Below are positions 1 to 6,753 of a DNA stretch of 26,297 bases, in pieces (position 1 is the first letter of the stretch; each line of letters opens with the position of its first letter). The stretch comes from Burkholderiales bacterium UBA4657 (GTDB lineage Bacteria; Pseudomonadota; Gammaproteobacteria; Burkholderiales; Burkholderiaceae_E), in NCBI GenBank assembly GCA_002405475.1, contig DHLX01000024.1, forward strand, positions 1 through 26,297, given 5' to 3'. The notes under the pieces were generated by a model. That model did no database searches, had not been told where the DNA came from, and worked only from the letters and a program-made list of their open reading frames with translations. The position numbers and the translations under genes are program-made.

Positions 1-529
1 CTCCATCTCCGGACGCGGCACCGTCGTGACCGGTCGTGTTGAGCGTGGCATCGTCAAAGTGGGTGATGAAATCGAAATCGTCGGCCTCAAGCCCACCCTC
101 AAAACCACCTGCACCGGTGTTGAAATGTTCCGCAAACTGCTGGATCAAGGTCAGGCCGGTGACAACGTCGGCATTTTGCTGCGTGGTACCAAGCGCGAAG
201 AAGTGGAACGCGGCCAAGTCCTGTGCAAGCCGGGCTCAATCAAGCCGCACACCCACTTCGAAGCTGAGGTGTATGTACTGAGCAAGGAAGAAGGTGGCCG
301 TCACACCCCGTTCTTCAACAACTACCGTCCGCAGTTCTACTTCCGCACCACCGACGTCACCGGTGCGATTGAACTGCCGCAAGACAAAGAGATGGTCATG
401 CCCGGCGACAACGTACAGATCGTGGTCAAGCTGATTGCCCCGATCGCGATGGAAGAAGGCCTGCGCTTTGCGATCCGCGAAGGTGGCCGTACCGTCGGCG
501 CCGGCGTGGTCGCGAAAATCAAGGAGTAA
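1..529 (+). CDS. tuf: Elongation factor Tu, C-terminal part (5' end outside window)
   Basis: The open frame enters at base 2 and gives 175 residues, beginning SISGRGTVVTGRVERG, the classic start of EF-Tu domain 2. It runs through domain 3 and ends VGAGVVAKIKE, so about 45% of the roughly 396-residue protein is visible; the GTPase domain lies outside. EF-Tu carries aminoacyl-tRNA to the ribosome. Its place directly before rpsJ is the usual str-to-S10 junction of betaproteobacteria. The end AKIKE differs slightly from the common AKIIE. Whether a second tuf copy exists cannot be seen. Confidence 0.98.
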   Translation, partial: SISGRGTVVTGRVERGIVKVGDEIEIVGLKPTLKTTCTGVEMFRKLLDQGQAGDNVGILLRGTKREEVERGQVLCKPGSIKPHTHFEAEVYVLSKEEGGRHTPFFNNYRPQFYFRTTDVTGAIELPQDKEMVMPGDNVQIVVKLIAPIAMEEGLRFAIREGGRTVGAGVVAKIKE

Positions 530-540
530 ACCCCTGTACG

Positions 541-566
541 GCGGGTTTGACAGTAGTCAGACCCGT
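541..566 (+). terminator. Strong hairpin between tuf and rpsJ; attenuator or partial terminator
   Basis: Bases 542-551 pair with 556-565 over ten base pairs (nine Watson-Crick and one G-T) around the tetraloop AGTA; 541/566 adds a G-T pair. The downstream run is only moderately T-rich (TTCCCTCGTTCTTT). It could lower readthrough from tuf into rpsJ or be a protein-binding leader element. The fold is seen; the role is inferred. Confidence 0.6.
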
Positions 567-589
567 TCCCTCGTTCTTTGGAGTACTTT

Positions 590-901
590 ATGCAAAACCA
601 GAAAATTCGTATCCGCCTCAAGGCGTTTGATTACCGCTTGATTGACCAGTCGGCACTTGAGATTGTGGATACTGCCAAGCGCACTGGCGCGGTGGTTCGT
701 GGCCCGGTACCGTTACCGACACGGATTCAGCGTTTCGACATTCTGCGTTCGCCGCACGTTAACAAGTCGTCGCGCGACCAGCTCGAAATGCGTACCCATC
801 AACGCCTGATGGATATTGTCGATCCTACCGATAAAACGGTGGATGCGCTGATGAAGCTCGATTTGCCGGCCGGTGTCGATGTCGAGATCAAGCTGCAGTA
901 A
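590..901 (+). CDS. rpsJ: 30S ribosomal protein S10
   Basis: The 103 residues (MQNQKIRIRLKAFDYRL...) match the length and whole sequence pattern of bacterial S10/NusE, including VRGPVPLPT and the C-terminal DLPAGVDVEIKL. S10 sits in the 30S head and also acts in antitermination with NusB. The start is the ATG at 590, not the in-frame TTG at 578, because GGAG at 580-583 lies six bases upstream of 590 and inside the longer version. First gene of the S10 block, 60 bp after tuf. Confidence 0.97.
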   Translation: MQNQKIRIRLKAFDYRLIDQSALEIVDTAKRTGAVVRGPVPLPTRIQRFDILRSPHVNKSSRDQLEMRTHQRLMDIVDPTDKTVDALMKLDLPAGVDVEIKLQ

Positions 902-907
902 GTGTAT

Positions 908-937
908 TTGCATTACCCCCGCCTTCAATGGCATAAT
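908..937 (+). promoter_or_regulatory. Possible sigma70 promoter upstream of rplC
   Basis: A -10 hexamer CATAAT (932-937, five of six matches) is preceded by TG at 929-930, the spacing of an extended -10 element. The -35 candidate TTGCAT (908-913) is weak, 18 bases upstream. It falls in the 121-bp gap between rpsJ and rplC, where an internal promoter would make sense. Motif match only. Confidence 0.4.
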
Positions 938-945
938 TGAGGGCT

Positions 946-995
946 TTCCAGTTTCGGCTGGAACGATTAAATAAGTCCCGGCCAATCGTAGCCGG
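946..995 (+). promoter_or_regulatory. Two hairpins in the rpsJ-rplC spacer
   Basis: Hairpin 1: TTCCAG (946-951) pairs with CTGGAA (958-963) around a six-base loop. Hairpin 2: CCGGC (978-982) pairs with GCCGG (991-995) around eight bases. They would form in the leader of a transcript begun near 943. Feedback of L4 on the S10 operon through a leader is established in Escherichia coli, but there the leader precedes rpsJ. A similar role here is a guess. Confidence 0.35.
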
Positions 996-1022
996 ATTAC
1001 CGAGAACAGATCGGAGAAAAAA

Positions 1023-1688
1023 ATGAGCACCCAAGAAGCTTTGGGTCTGGTTGGCCGCAAGGTCGGCATGACGCGCATTTTTACGGAAGATGGCGATACC
1101 ATTCCCGTAACAGTGCTCGATGTGTCCAACAACCGGGTCACCCAGGTCAAAACCGTCGATAACGACGGCTATGCGGCTGTGCAAGTCACCTTCGGCGCGC
1201 GCCGCGCTTCCCGCGTCAACAAATCCCAGGCTGGTCATCTGGCCAAGGCGGGTGTTGAGGCAGGTGAAATACTGAAAGAATTCCGCGTTGCCCCTGCTGC
1301 CCTGGCCGAATTGAAAGCTGGCGCCGTGGTGTCGGTTGATGTATTTAAGGTCGGCCAAAAGGTTGACGTGCAGGGTACGTCGATTGGTAAGGGCTACGCT
1401 GGTGTTATCAAGCGTCACAACTTTTCCTCGAACCGCGCTTCTCACGGCAACTCGCGTTCACATAATGTGCCGGGTTCCATTGGTATGGCGCAAGATCCGG
1501 GTCGCGTTTTCCCGGGTAAACGCATGACGGGTCACCTGGGTGATGTTACGCGCACGGCGCAAAATCTGGAAATTGCCCGTATCGATACCGAGCGCGGTCT
1601 GCTGCTGATCAAGGGCGCGGTACCCGGTGCCAAGGGTGGCAAGGTTTTCGTTACTCCTGCCGTGAAATCTCCGGCAGCCAAGCAATAA
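1023..1688 (+). CDS. rplC: 50S ribosomal protein L3
   Basis: The 221-residue product has the L3 pattern LGLVGRKVGMTRIF, THGNS-like ASHGNSRSHNVPGSIG, and the C-terminal LLLIKGAVPGAKGG. It is about a dozen residues longer than the 209 of Escherichia coli, partly from an N-terminal extension (STQEA). The glutamine methylated by PrmB in Escherichia coli (Gln150) aligns with Gln157 in GMAQDPG and is kept. L3 is a primary rRNA binder that nucleates 23S folding. GGAG at 1013-1016 lies six bases before the ATG. rplD follows after 15 bp. Confidence 0.97.
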   Translation: MSTQEALGLVGRKVGMTRIFTEDGDTIPVTVLDVSNNRVTQVKTVDNDGYAAVQVTFGARRASRVNKSQAGHLAKAGVEAGEILKEFRVAPAALAELKAGAVVSVDVFKVGQKVDVQGTSIGKGYAGVIKRHNFSSNRASHGNSRSHNVPGSIGMAQDPGRVFPGKRMTGHLGDVTRTAQNLEIARIDTERGLLLIKGAVPGAKGGKVFVTPAVKSPAAKQ

Positions 1689-1703
1689 GGAGCCTGACTG
1701 ATT

Positions 1704-2321
1704 ATGGAACTCAAGCTCCTCAATGAAAACGGTCAGGCTGGCACGGTCAGTGCGCCTGATACCATTTTCGCTCGTGACTATAACGAGCCATTAATTCACC
1801 AGGTCATTACCGCCTACCAGGCCAATGCGCGTCAGGGTACACGGGCACAAAAAGACCGTGGCGAGGTTCACCATAGCACGCGCAAACCGTGGCGCCAAAA
1901 GGGCACCGGTCGCGCTCGTGCGGGTATGACATCCAGCCCGTTATGGCGTGGCGGTGGTCGTATTTTCCCAAATACGCCGGAAGAAAATTTCAGCCAGAAG
2001 GTGAACAAGAAAATGTTCCGCGCTGGTTTGCGTTCCATCTTTTCGCAGCTGGCGCGTGAAGGCCGCATCTCGGTGGTTGAAAACCTGAGCGTTGCTGCCC
2101 CCAAGACCAAGTTGCTGGCTGACAAGTTCAAGGCACTGGGTCTCGAGTCGGTGCTGGTCATTACCGACCAGTTCGATGAAAACCTGTTCCTCGCTTCACG
2201 CAACCTGCCGAACGTACTGGTGGTTGAGCCGCGCTATGCTGATCCGGTGTCCCTGGTGTTCTACAAGAACATTCTGGTGACCAAGGCCGCGCTCGCCAAA
2301 ATCGAGGAGTTGCTGGCATGA
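1704..2321 (+). CDS. rplD: 50S ribosomal protein L4
   Basis: 205 residues with the L4 core RQGTRAQKDRGEVHHSTRKPWRQ and the exit-tunnel loop QKGTGRARAGMTSSPLWRGGG. The lysine next to GTGRAR, where macrolide-resistance changes occur in other bacteria, is intact. The protein lines the peptide exit tunnel; in Escherichia coli it also represses its own operon. AAGGAG from the end of rplC (1687-1692) serves as ribosome binding site with a rather long spacer. The stop overlaps the rplW start as ATGA. Confidence 0.97.
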   Translation: MELKLLNENGQAGTVSAPDTIFARDYNEPLIHQVITAYQANARQGTRAQKDRGEVHHSTRKPWRQKGTGRARAGMTSSPLWRGGGRIFPNTPEENFSQKVNKKMFRAGLRSIFSQLAREGRISVVENLSVAAPKTKLLADKFKALGLESVLVITDQFDENLFLASRNLPNVLVVEPRYADPVSLVFYKNILVTKAALAKIEELLA

Positions 2322-2638
2322 GTAATAACATCAAAGTCAATGAAGAGCGTCTGTACAAAGTTTTGTTAGCGCCGGTCATTTCCGAGAAATCGACCATGGT
2401 GGCTGATAAAAACGAACAAGTCGTTTTCAAGGTCATGCAAGACGCGACCAAGCCGGAAATTCGCGCCGCTGTTGAAAAGCTGTTTAACGTGCAAGTGCAG
2501 TCGGTGCAGGTATCGAATCAAAAGGGCAAGGAAAAACGCTTTGGCCGCTTTGTGGGTCGTCGTGACCATACCAAGCGGGCTTATGTGTGTCTGAAGCCAG
2601 GTCAGGAAATCAATTTCGCAGCGACGGAGGCGAAGTAA
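2318..2638 (+). CDS. rplW: 50S ribosomal protein L23
   Basis: 106 residues; LLAPVISEKSTMVAD at the N-terminus and FGRFVGRRDHTKRAYVCLKPGQEI towards the C-terminus are diagnostic for L23. It sits at the tunnel exit and docks trigger factor and SRP. The glutamate of VISEKS, in the trigger factor contact region, is present. It is translationally coupled to rplD by a four-base overlap, and only one base separates its stop from rplB. Confidence 0.96.
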   Translation: MSNNIKVNEERLYKVLLAPVISEKSTMVADKNEQVVFKVMQDATKPEIRAAVEKLFNVQVQSVQVSNQKGKEKRFGRFVGRRDHTKRAYVCLKPGQEINFAATEAK

Positions 2639-2639
2639 C

Positions 2640-3467
2640 ATGGCACTCGTCAAAGTAAGACCGACCTCCCCAGGTCGTCGTTCCATGGTCAAGGTGGTAA
2701 ACAACAACCTGCACAAAGGCAAGCCCTTTGCCGGTTTGCTTGAACCTCAATCGAAGACCGCGGGCCGTAACAATAACGGGCATATCACCACCCGCCATAT
2801 GGGCGGCGGACACCGCCAGCATTATCGTGTCATCGACTGGCGTCGTAACAAGGATGGCATCGCTGCCAAAGTGGAACGTGTGGAGTATGACCCGAACCGC
2901 TCGGCCAACATTGCCCTGCTGTGCTACGCCGATGGTGAGCGTCGTTACATCATTGCGCCTAAAGGCATTGAAGTGGGCCAGCAAATTTTGAGCGGCCCCG
3001 AGGCTCCCATCAAGGTCGGCAATGCGTTGCCTATCCGCAGCATTCCGGTCGGCTCGACCATCCACTGCGTTGAAATGTTGCCTGGCAAGGGTGCCCAGCT
3101 GGCGCGCTCGGCCGGTACCAGTGTGCAATTGCTGGCGCGCGAAGGGGCCTACGCCCAGTTGCGTCTGCGTTCAGGTGAAGTACGCCGTGTGCACATTGAA
3201 TGCCGCGCCACCATCGGCGAAGTGGGTAACGAGGAGCATAGCCTGCGTGTCATCGGCAAGGCTGGCGCTACGCGCTGGCGCGGTATCCGCCCCACGGTAC
3301 GTGGTATTGCCATGAACCCGGTCGATCACCCCATGGGTGGTCGTGGCAACGGTGGCGGTGGCCGTCATCATCCGCAATCGCCCTGGGGTACTCCGGCCAA
3401 GGGCTTCAAAACCCGTCGCAACAAACGCACCGACACGATGATCGTGCAGCGTCGCAAGAAGAAGTAA
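2640..3467 (+). CDS. rplB: 50S ribosomal protein L2
   Basis: 275 residues with the full L2 pattern: PTSPGRRSMVKVV, GRNNNGHITTRHMGGGH, YDPNRSANIALL, LPGKGAQLARSAGT and MNPVDHP. L2 supports subunit joining and the peptidyl transferase centre. The essential histidine (Escherichia coli His229 in mature numbering) corresponds to His230 and is kept. The next histidine of the usual DHPHGGGEG is methionine (Met232), followed by a glycine-rich stretch GGRGNGGGGRHHPQ in place of the normal GGGEGR segment. The C-terminus is strongly basic (QRRKKK). Confidence 0.97.
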   Translation: MALVKVRPTSPGRRSMVKVVNNNLHKGKPFAGLLEPQSKTAGRNNNGHITTRHMGGGHRQHYRVIDWRRNKDGIAAKVERVEYDPNRSANIALLCYADGERRYIIAPKGIEVGQQILSGPEAPIKVGNALPIRSIPVGSTIHCVEMLPGKGAQLARSAGTSVQLLAREGAYAQLRLRSGEVRRVHIECRATIGEVGNEEHSLRVIGKAGATRWRGIRPTVRGIAMNPVDHPMGGRGNGGGGRHHPQSPWGTPAKGFKTRRNKRTDTMIVQRRKKK

Positions 3468-3479
3468 GGAGCACTGAAT

Positions 3480-3755
3480 ATGAGCCGTTCTTCCAAAAAA
3501 GGCCCGTTCGTCGACGCACACCTGATCAAGAAGGTCGATACTGTGCGCGCCACGAGCGACAAGCGTCCGATCAAAACCTGGTCGCGTCGCTCTACCATAC
3601 TGCCCGATTTTGTCGGCCTGACCTTTGCTGTTCACAACGGCAAACAGCACGTACCGGTATACGTGTCTGACAATATGGTCGGCCACAAATTTGGCGAGTT
3701 TTCGCTGACCCGGACTTTCAAGGGTCATGCTGCTGACAAAAAAGCGAAGAAGTAA
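3480..3755 (+). CDS. rpsS: 30S ribosomal protein S19
   Basis: 91 residues starting MSRSSKKGPFVDAHL, with the conserved TWSRRSTILPDFVGLTFAVHNGK and GHKFGEFSLTRTFKGH blocks. Length equals the family norm. S19 pairs with S13 in the 30S head near the A-site tRNA. GGAG at 3468-3471 directly follows the rplB stop and lies eight bases before the ATG. Confidence 0.97.
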   Translation: MSRSSKKGPFVDAHLIKKVDTVRATSDKRPIKTWSRRSTILPDFVGLTFAVHNGKQHVPVYVSDNMVGHKFGEFSLTRTFKGHAADKKAKK

Positions 3756-3764
3756 GGAATGACT

Positions 3765-4094
3765 ATGGAAACTAAAGCCCTGCTTCGCAATGTGCATTTG
3801 TCCGATCAGAAAGGCCGCCTGGTAGCTGACCAGATTCGTGGTCTCAAGGTGGACAGAGCGCTCAATATTTTGAATTTCAGCCCGAAAAAAGGCGCGGTCA
3901 TTATCAAGAAAGTGCTCGAATCCGCTATTGCGAATGCCGAGCATAACGATGGCGCCGATATTGACGAGTTGCGTGTCAAGACGATTTACGTCGAGCAAGC
4001 GACACCGCTCAAGCGCTTCGAGGCGCGTGCCAAGGGACGCGGTAACCGCATCCTGAAACGCACCTGCCATATTTTCATTACCGTGGGCAATTAA
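3765..4094 (+). CDS. rplV: 50S ribosomal protein L22
   Basis: 109 residues, METKALLRNVHLSDQKGRLV onward. The beta-hairpin that reaches into the exit tunnel (LKRFEARAKGRGNRI) and the end CHIFITVGN are typical of betaproteobacterial L22. An upstream in-frame ATG at 3759 is rejected because AAGGA (3754-3758) abuts it with no spacer, while it lies six bases from 3765. L22 binds 23S rRNA domains and lines the tunnel; no macrolide-resistance duplication is seen in the hairpin. Confidence 0.95.
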   Translation: METKALLRNVHLSDQKGRLVADQIRGLKVDRALNILNFSPKKGAVIIKKVLESAIANAEHNDGADIDELRVKTIYVEQATPLKRFEARAKGRGNRILKRTCHIFITVGN

Positions 4095-4107
4095 GGCGAG
4101 AAAGACT

Positions 4108-4962
4108 ATGGGACAGAAGATACATCCAACCGGTTTCCGCCTCGCGGTCACGCGTAACTGGACTTCGCGCTGGTATGCCGGCAATCAGGACTTCGCCGAT
4201 ATGCTGAAGTCAGATGTGCAGGTACGTGAATACCTGAAGAAAAAACTGAAAAACGCCAGCGTTGGCCGTGTGCTGATCGAGCGTCCAGCCAAAAACGCGC
4301 GTATTACCATTTATTCATCGCGCCCCGGTGTTGTCATTGGCAAAAAAGGCGAAGACATTGAAAGCCTGAAGAGCGAATTGCAGCGTATGCTCGATGTGCC
4401 AGTACATGTCAACATCGAGGAAGTGCGCAAGCCCGAAATCGATGCCCAGCTGATTGCGGTCAGTATTGCCCAGCAGCTGGAAAAGCGCATCATGTTCCGC
4501 CGCGCCATGAAGCGTGCCATGCAAAATGCCATGCGTCTGGGTGCCCAGGGTATCAAGATCATGTCTTCAGGTCGTTTGAACGGCATTGAAATTGCGCGTA
4601 CCGAGTGGTACCGCGAAGGCCGCGTGCCTTTGCATACCCTGCGTGCCGACATTGACTATGGCTTTGAAGAGGCACGTACCACCTATGGTGTGATTGGTAT
4701 CAAGGTCTGGGTTTATAAGGGTGATATGCTGGCTCGTGGCGAAGCGCCCACGGCGACCACTGCAGCGCCTGAAGCCGATGAGCCGAAGAAAGCCCGCCGT
4801 TCACCTAAAGACGGCAAGCCGGGTGCCGGTCGTGCTCGTCCTGCTCGCAAGTCGGAAGGCGAAGCTCCTGCCGCTGTCGCGCCGGAAGCCAAGCCTGCTG
4901 TCAAGCGTTTGCAGCGTGGCAAAAAGATTGAAAAACCTGCTGAGCCCGCTCAAGGAGAATAA
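4108..4962 (+). CDS. rpsC: 30S ribosomal protein S3 with long C-terminal tail
   Basis: 284 residues. The S3 core is clear: MGQKIHPTGFRL start, KH domain with GKKG at 78-81, MSSGRLNGIEIARTEWYREG and DYGFEEARTTYG. The core ends near residue 208; residues 211-284 are an alanine/proline/lysine-rich tail of low complexity, probably disordered. The Escherichia coli protein has 233 residues, so this tail is much longer. S3 forms part of the mRNA entry channel and helicase. rplP starts two bases after the stop. Confidence 0.96.
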   Translation: MGQKIHPTGFRLAVTRNWTSRWYAGNQDFADMLKSDVQVREYLKKKLKNASVGRVLIERPAKNARITIYSSRPGVVIGKKGEDIESLKSELQRMLDVPVHVNIEEVRKPEIDAQLIAVSIAQQLEKRIMFRRAMKRAMQNAMRLGAQGIKIMSSGRLNGIEIARTEWYREGRVPLHTLRADIDYGFEEARTTYGVIGIKVWVYKGDMLARGEAPTATTAAPEADEPKKARRSPKDGKPGAGRARPARKSEGEAPAAVAPEAKPAVKRLQRGKKIEKPAEPAQGE

Positions 4963-4964
4963 TC

Positions 4965-5381
4965 ATGTTGCAGCCAGCGCGTAGAAAATATCGTAAAGAG
5001 CAAAAGGGTCGGAACAAGGGCATTGCCACCCGTGGCACCAATGTTTCGTTTGGCGACTTCGGCCTGAAGGCCGTGGGCCGTGGCCGATTGACGGCACGTC
5101 AGATCGAGGCCGCTCGTCGTGCCATGACCCGTCATATCAAACGGGGTGGTCGGGTCTGGATTCGTATATTCCCCGACAAGCCCATTTCGCAGAAGCCCGC
5201 CGAAGTCCGTATGGGTAATGGTAAGGGCAACCCTGAGTACTATGTGGCCGAAATTCAGCCCGGCAAGGTTCTGTATGAAATGGACGGCGTCGATGAAACG
5301 CTGGCACGCGAGGCGTTCCGTCTGGCCGCGGCCAAGTTGCCGTTGCAGACCGTGTTTGTGACGCGTCATGTCGGCGTATAA
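4965..5381 (+). CDS. rplP: 50S ribosomal protein L16
   Basis: 138 residues with MLQPARRKYRKEQKGRN, GRLTARQIEAARRAMTR and WIRIFPDKPISQKP. The arginine hydroxylated by RoxA in Escherichia coli (Arg81) matches Arg82 in VRMGNGKG; whether this organism has the hydroxylase cannot be seen. L16 organises the A-site region of the 50S subunit. AAGGAG at 4952-4957, at the end of rpsC, is the ribosome binding site. Confidence 0.97.
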   Translation: MLQPARRKYRKEQKGRNKGIATRGTNVSFGDFGLKAVGRGRLTARQIEAARRAMTRHIKRGGRVWIRIFPDKPISQKPAEVRMGNGKGNPEYYVAEIQPGKVLYEMDGVDETLAREAFRLAAAKLPLQTVFVTRHVGV

Positions 5382-5391
5382 GGAGAAAATG

Positions 5392-5586
5392 ATGAAACCT
5401 GCAGAACTCCGTACCAAAGATGTCGACGCGTTGAACAAGGAACTGACCGAGTTGCTAAAAGCCCACTTTGGTCTGCGTATGCAATTGGCGACGCAGCAAC
5501 TGGCGAATAATAGTCAGCTCGGCAAGGTGCGCCGCGATATTGCGCGCGTCAAGACTGTACTTCGTGAAAAAGGCGTTCAAAAATGA
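5392..5586 (+). CDS. rpmC: 50S ribosomal protein L29
   Basis: 64 residues: MKPAELRTKDVDALNKEL, then FGLRMQLATQQL and RRDIARVKTVLREK, the two-helix L29 pattern at its usual length. Upstream in-frame starts at 5368 and 5389 exist; AGGAG at 5381-5385 is six bases from 5392 but only three from 5389, and the family begins MKxxELR. L29 lies near the tunnel exit beside L23. Its stop overlaps the rpsQ start as ATGA. Confidence 0.95.
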   Translation: MKPAELRTKDVDALNKELTELLKAHFGLRMQLATQQLANNSQLGKVRRDIARVKTVLREKGVQK

Positions 5587-5867
5587 CACAAGCGCAAAAC
5601 AGCGAATCCGCTAAACCGCTACGTCGCGTGCTCGAAGGCCGCGTCGTGAGCGACAAGATGCAAAAAACCGTGACGGTACTGATTGAGCGTCGCGTCAAGC
5701 ACCCCCTGTATGGCAAGTTCGTCACCAAGTCGAAAAAATATCACGCTCATGATGAGGCCGGTGAGTGCAAACTGGGTGATCTGGTCGAGATCTCGGAATC
5801 CAAACCGATTTCCAAGACCAAGGCCTGGGTGGTGACCAGGCGTGTTCAGGTAGCGCAAGAGATTTGA
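5583..5867 (+). CDS. rpsQ: 30S ribosomal protein S17
   Basis: 94 residues with LEGRVVSDKMQKTVTVLIER, HPLYGKF and KSKKYHAHDE, the OB-fold S17 pattern. It is a little longer at the N-terminus than the 84-residue Escherichia coli protein. S17 is an early-binding 30S assembly protein. Four-base overlap with rpmC indicates translational coupling. It is the last gene of the S10 block; the 181-bp gap after it carries the spc-type promoter. Confidence 0.96.
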   Translation: MTQAQNSESAKPLRRVLEGRVVSDKMQKTVTVLIERRVKHPLYGKFVTKSKKYHAHDEAGECKLGDLVEISESKPISKTKAWVVTRRVQVAQEI

Positions 5868-5876
5868 TTTTTTGAT

Positions 5877-5905
5877 TTGACGTGGCTCAGAAGGCCGGTT
5901 ACAAT
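5877..5905 (+). promoter_or_regulatory. Sigma70 promoter of the spc block (rplN onward)
   Basis: TTGACG (5877-5882) and TACAAT (5900-5905) each match the consensus at five of six positions, with the ideal 17-bp spacer. Transcription would start near 5912 and give a leader of about 137 nt before rplN. Escherichia coli has its spc promoter at the same place between rpsQ and rplN. This is the best sigma70 match I saw in the ribosomal part. Confidence 0.82.
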
Positions 5906-5996
5906 AGCAGGCTTTCTGTTTCGGGCGCTCCATGTTGGCGCGTTCGTTCGACCCAGGCGACTTTGCGTGAGCGGAGCCGTACGGGGCCAAGACTGA

Positions 5997-6020
5997 CCGG
6001 ATTGCGCGTGGGCGCAACGG
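5997..6020 (+). promoter_or_regulatory. Leader hairpin upstream of rplN
   Basis: TTGCGC (6002-6007) pairs with GCGCAA (6012-6017) around the tetraloop GTGG, and CCG (5997-5999) can pair with CGG (6018-6020) across a two-base bulge. It sits 28 bases before the rplN start in the leader of the spc-type transcript. rplN has no strong Shine-Dalgarno, so the fold could affect its translation. Role inferred. Confidence 0.4.
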
Positions 6021-6048
6021 ATTAAGTTGGTGAGATTGGGATAAAACA

Positions 6049-6417
6049 ATGATCCAGATGCAGTCGACCCTCGAGGTCGCCGATAACACGGGTGCACGTA
6101 TGGTGATGTGCATCAAGGTGTTGGGTGGCTCGAAACGCCGTTACGCAGGTATCGGTGACATTATTAAGGTGAGCGTGAAAGACGCAGCTCCACGCGGTCG
6201 CGTGAAAAAGGGCGAAGTCTATAACGCCGTGGTAGTGCGTACAGCCAAGGGTGTGCGCCGTGGCGATGGTTCGTTGCTGAAATTTGACGGCAACGCGGCA
6301 GTGCTACTGAACAATAAGCTGGAGCCGATTGGCACCCGTATCTTTGGCCCGGTCGCGCGCGAGTTGCGTACCGAGCGTTTCATGAAGATCGTGTCACTGG
6401 CACCGGAAGTCTTGTAA
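6049..6417 (+). CDS. rplN: 50S ribosomal protein L14
   Basis: 122 residues, exactly the family length: MIQMQSTLEVADNTGARMVMCIKVLGG, then RRGDGSLLKFDGNAAVLLN and GTRIFGPVARELR. L14 lies at the subunit interface and binds silencing factor RsfS in other bacteria. First gene after the spc-type promoter. Upstream sequence (TGAGATTGGGATAAAACA) gives only a weak ribosome binding site. Confidence 0.97.
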   Translation: MIQMQSTLEVADNTGARMVMCIKVLGGSKRRYAGIGDIIKVSVKDAAPRGRVKKGEVYNAVVVRTAKGVRRGDGSLLKFDGNAAVLLNNKLEPIGTRIFGPVARELRTERFMKIVSLAPEVL

Positions 6418-6428
6418 GGAGAGGCGCG

Positions 6429-6743
6429 ATGGCAAAAATTCGCAAAGGCGACGAAGTGGTCGTGCTGACCGGCAAAGACAAGGGCAAGCGTGGTGTTGTT
6501 CTCGCGGTGCGCGATGATGACCGAATTCTGGTTGAGGGTATCAACCAGGTCAAAAAGCATGTGCGTCCCAACCCAATGAAGGGTGTTGAGGGTGGCATCA
6601 TTGACAAGGCTATGCCGATTCATGTCTCGAACATATCCCTGTTCGATCCCAAAACAGGAAAAGCCTCGCGTGCTGGCTTCAAGATCGAGGGCGATAAAAA
6701 AGTCCGGATCCTGCGTGCAACCGGCGAAGCGGTGAAGGCCTGA
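6429..6743 (+). CDS. rplX: 50S ribosomal protein L24
   Basis: 104 residues with the KOW motif near the start (KGDEVVVLTGKDKGKRGVV) and the L24 signature INQVKKHVRPNPMKGVEGGI. One of the two proteins that start 50S assembly. GGAG at 6418-6421, just after the rplN stop, lies seven bases from the ATG. Confidence 0.97.
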   Translation: MAKIRKGDEVVVLTGKDKGKRGVVLAVRDDDRILVEGINQVKKHVRPNPMKGVEGGIIDKAMPIHVSNISLFDPKTGKASRAGFKIEGDKKVRILRATGEAVKA

Positions 6744-6753
6744 GGAGCGAATG

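Noticed and set aside
547..552. Perfect -35 hexamer TTGACA before rpsJ
   Set aside because: It lies within the stem of the 541-566 hairpin and no acceptable -10 occurs 16-19 bases downstream.
3171..4184. Long antisense open frame (337 codons, minus) across rplB, rpsS and rplV
   Set aside because: It lies opposite three certain r-protein genes, has no ribosome binding site and its translation has no recognisable pattern. It reflects high GC codon bias.
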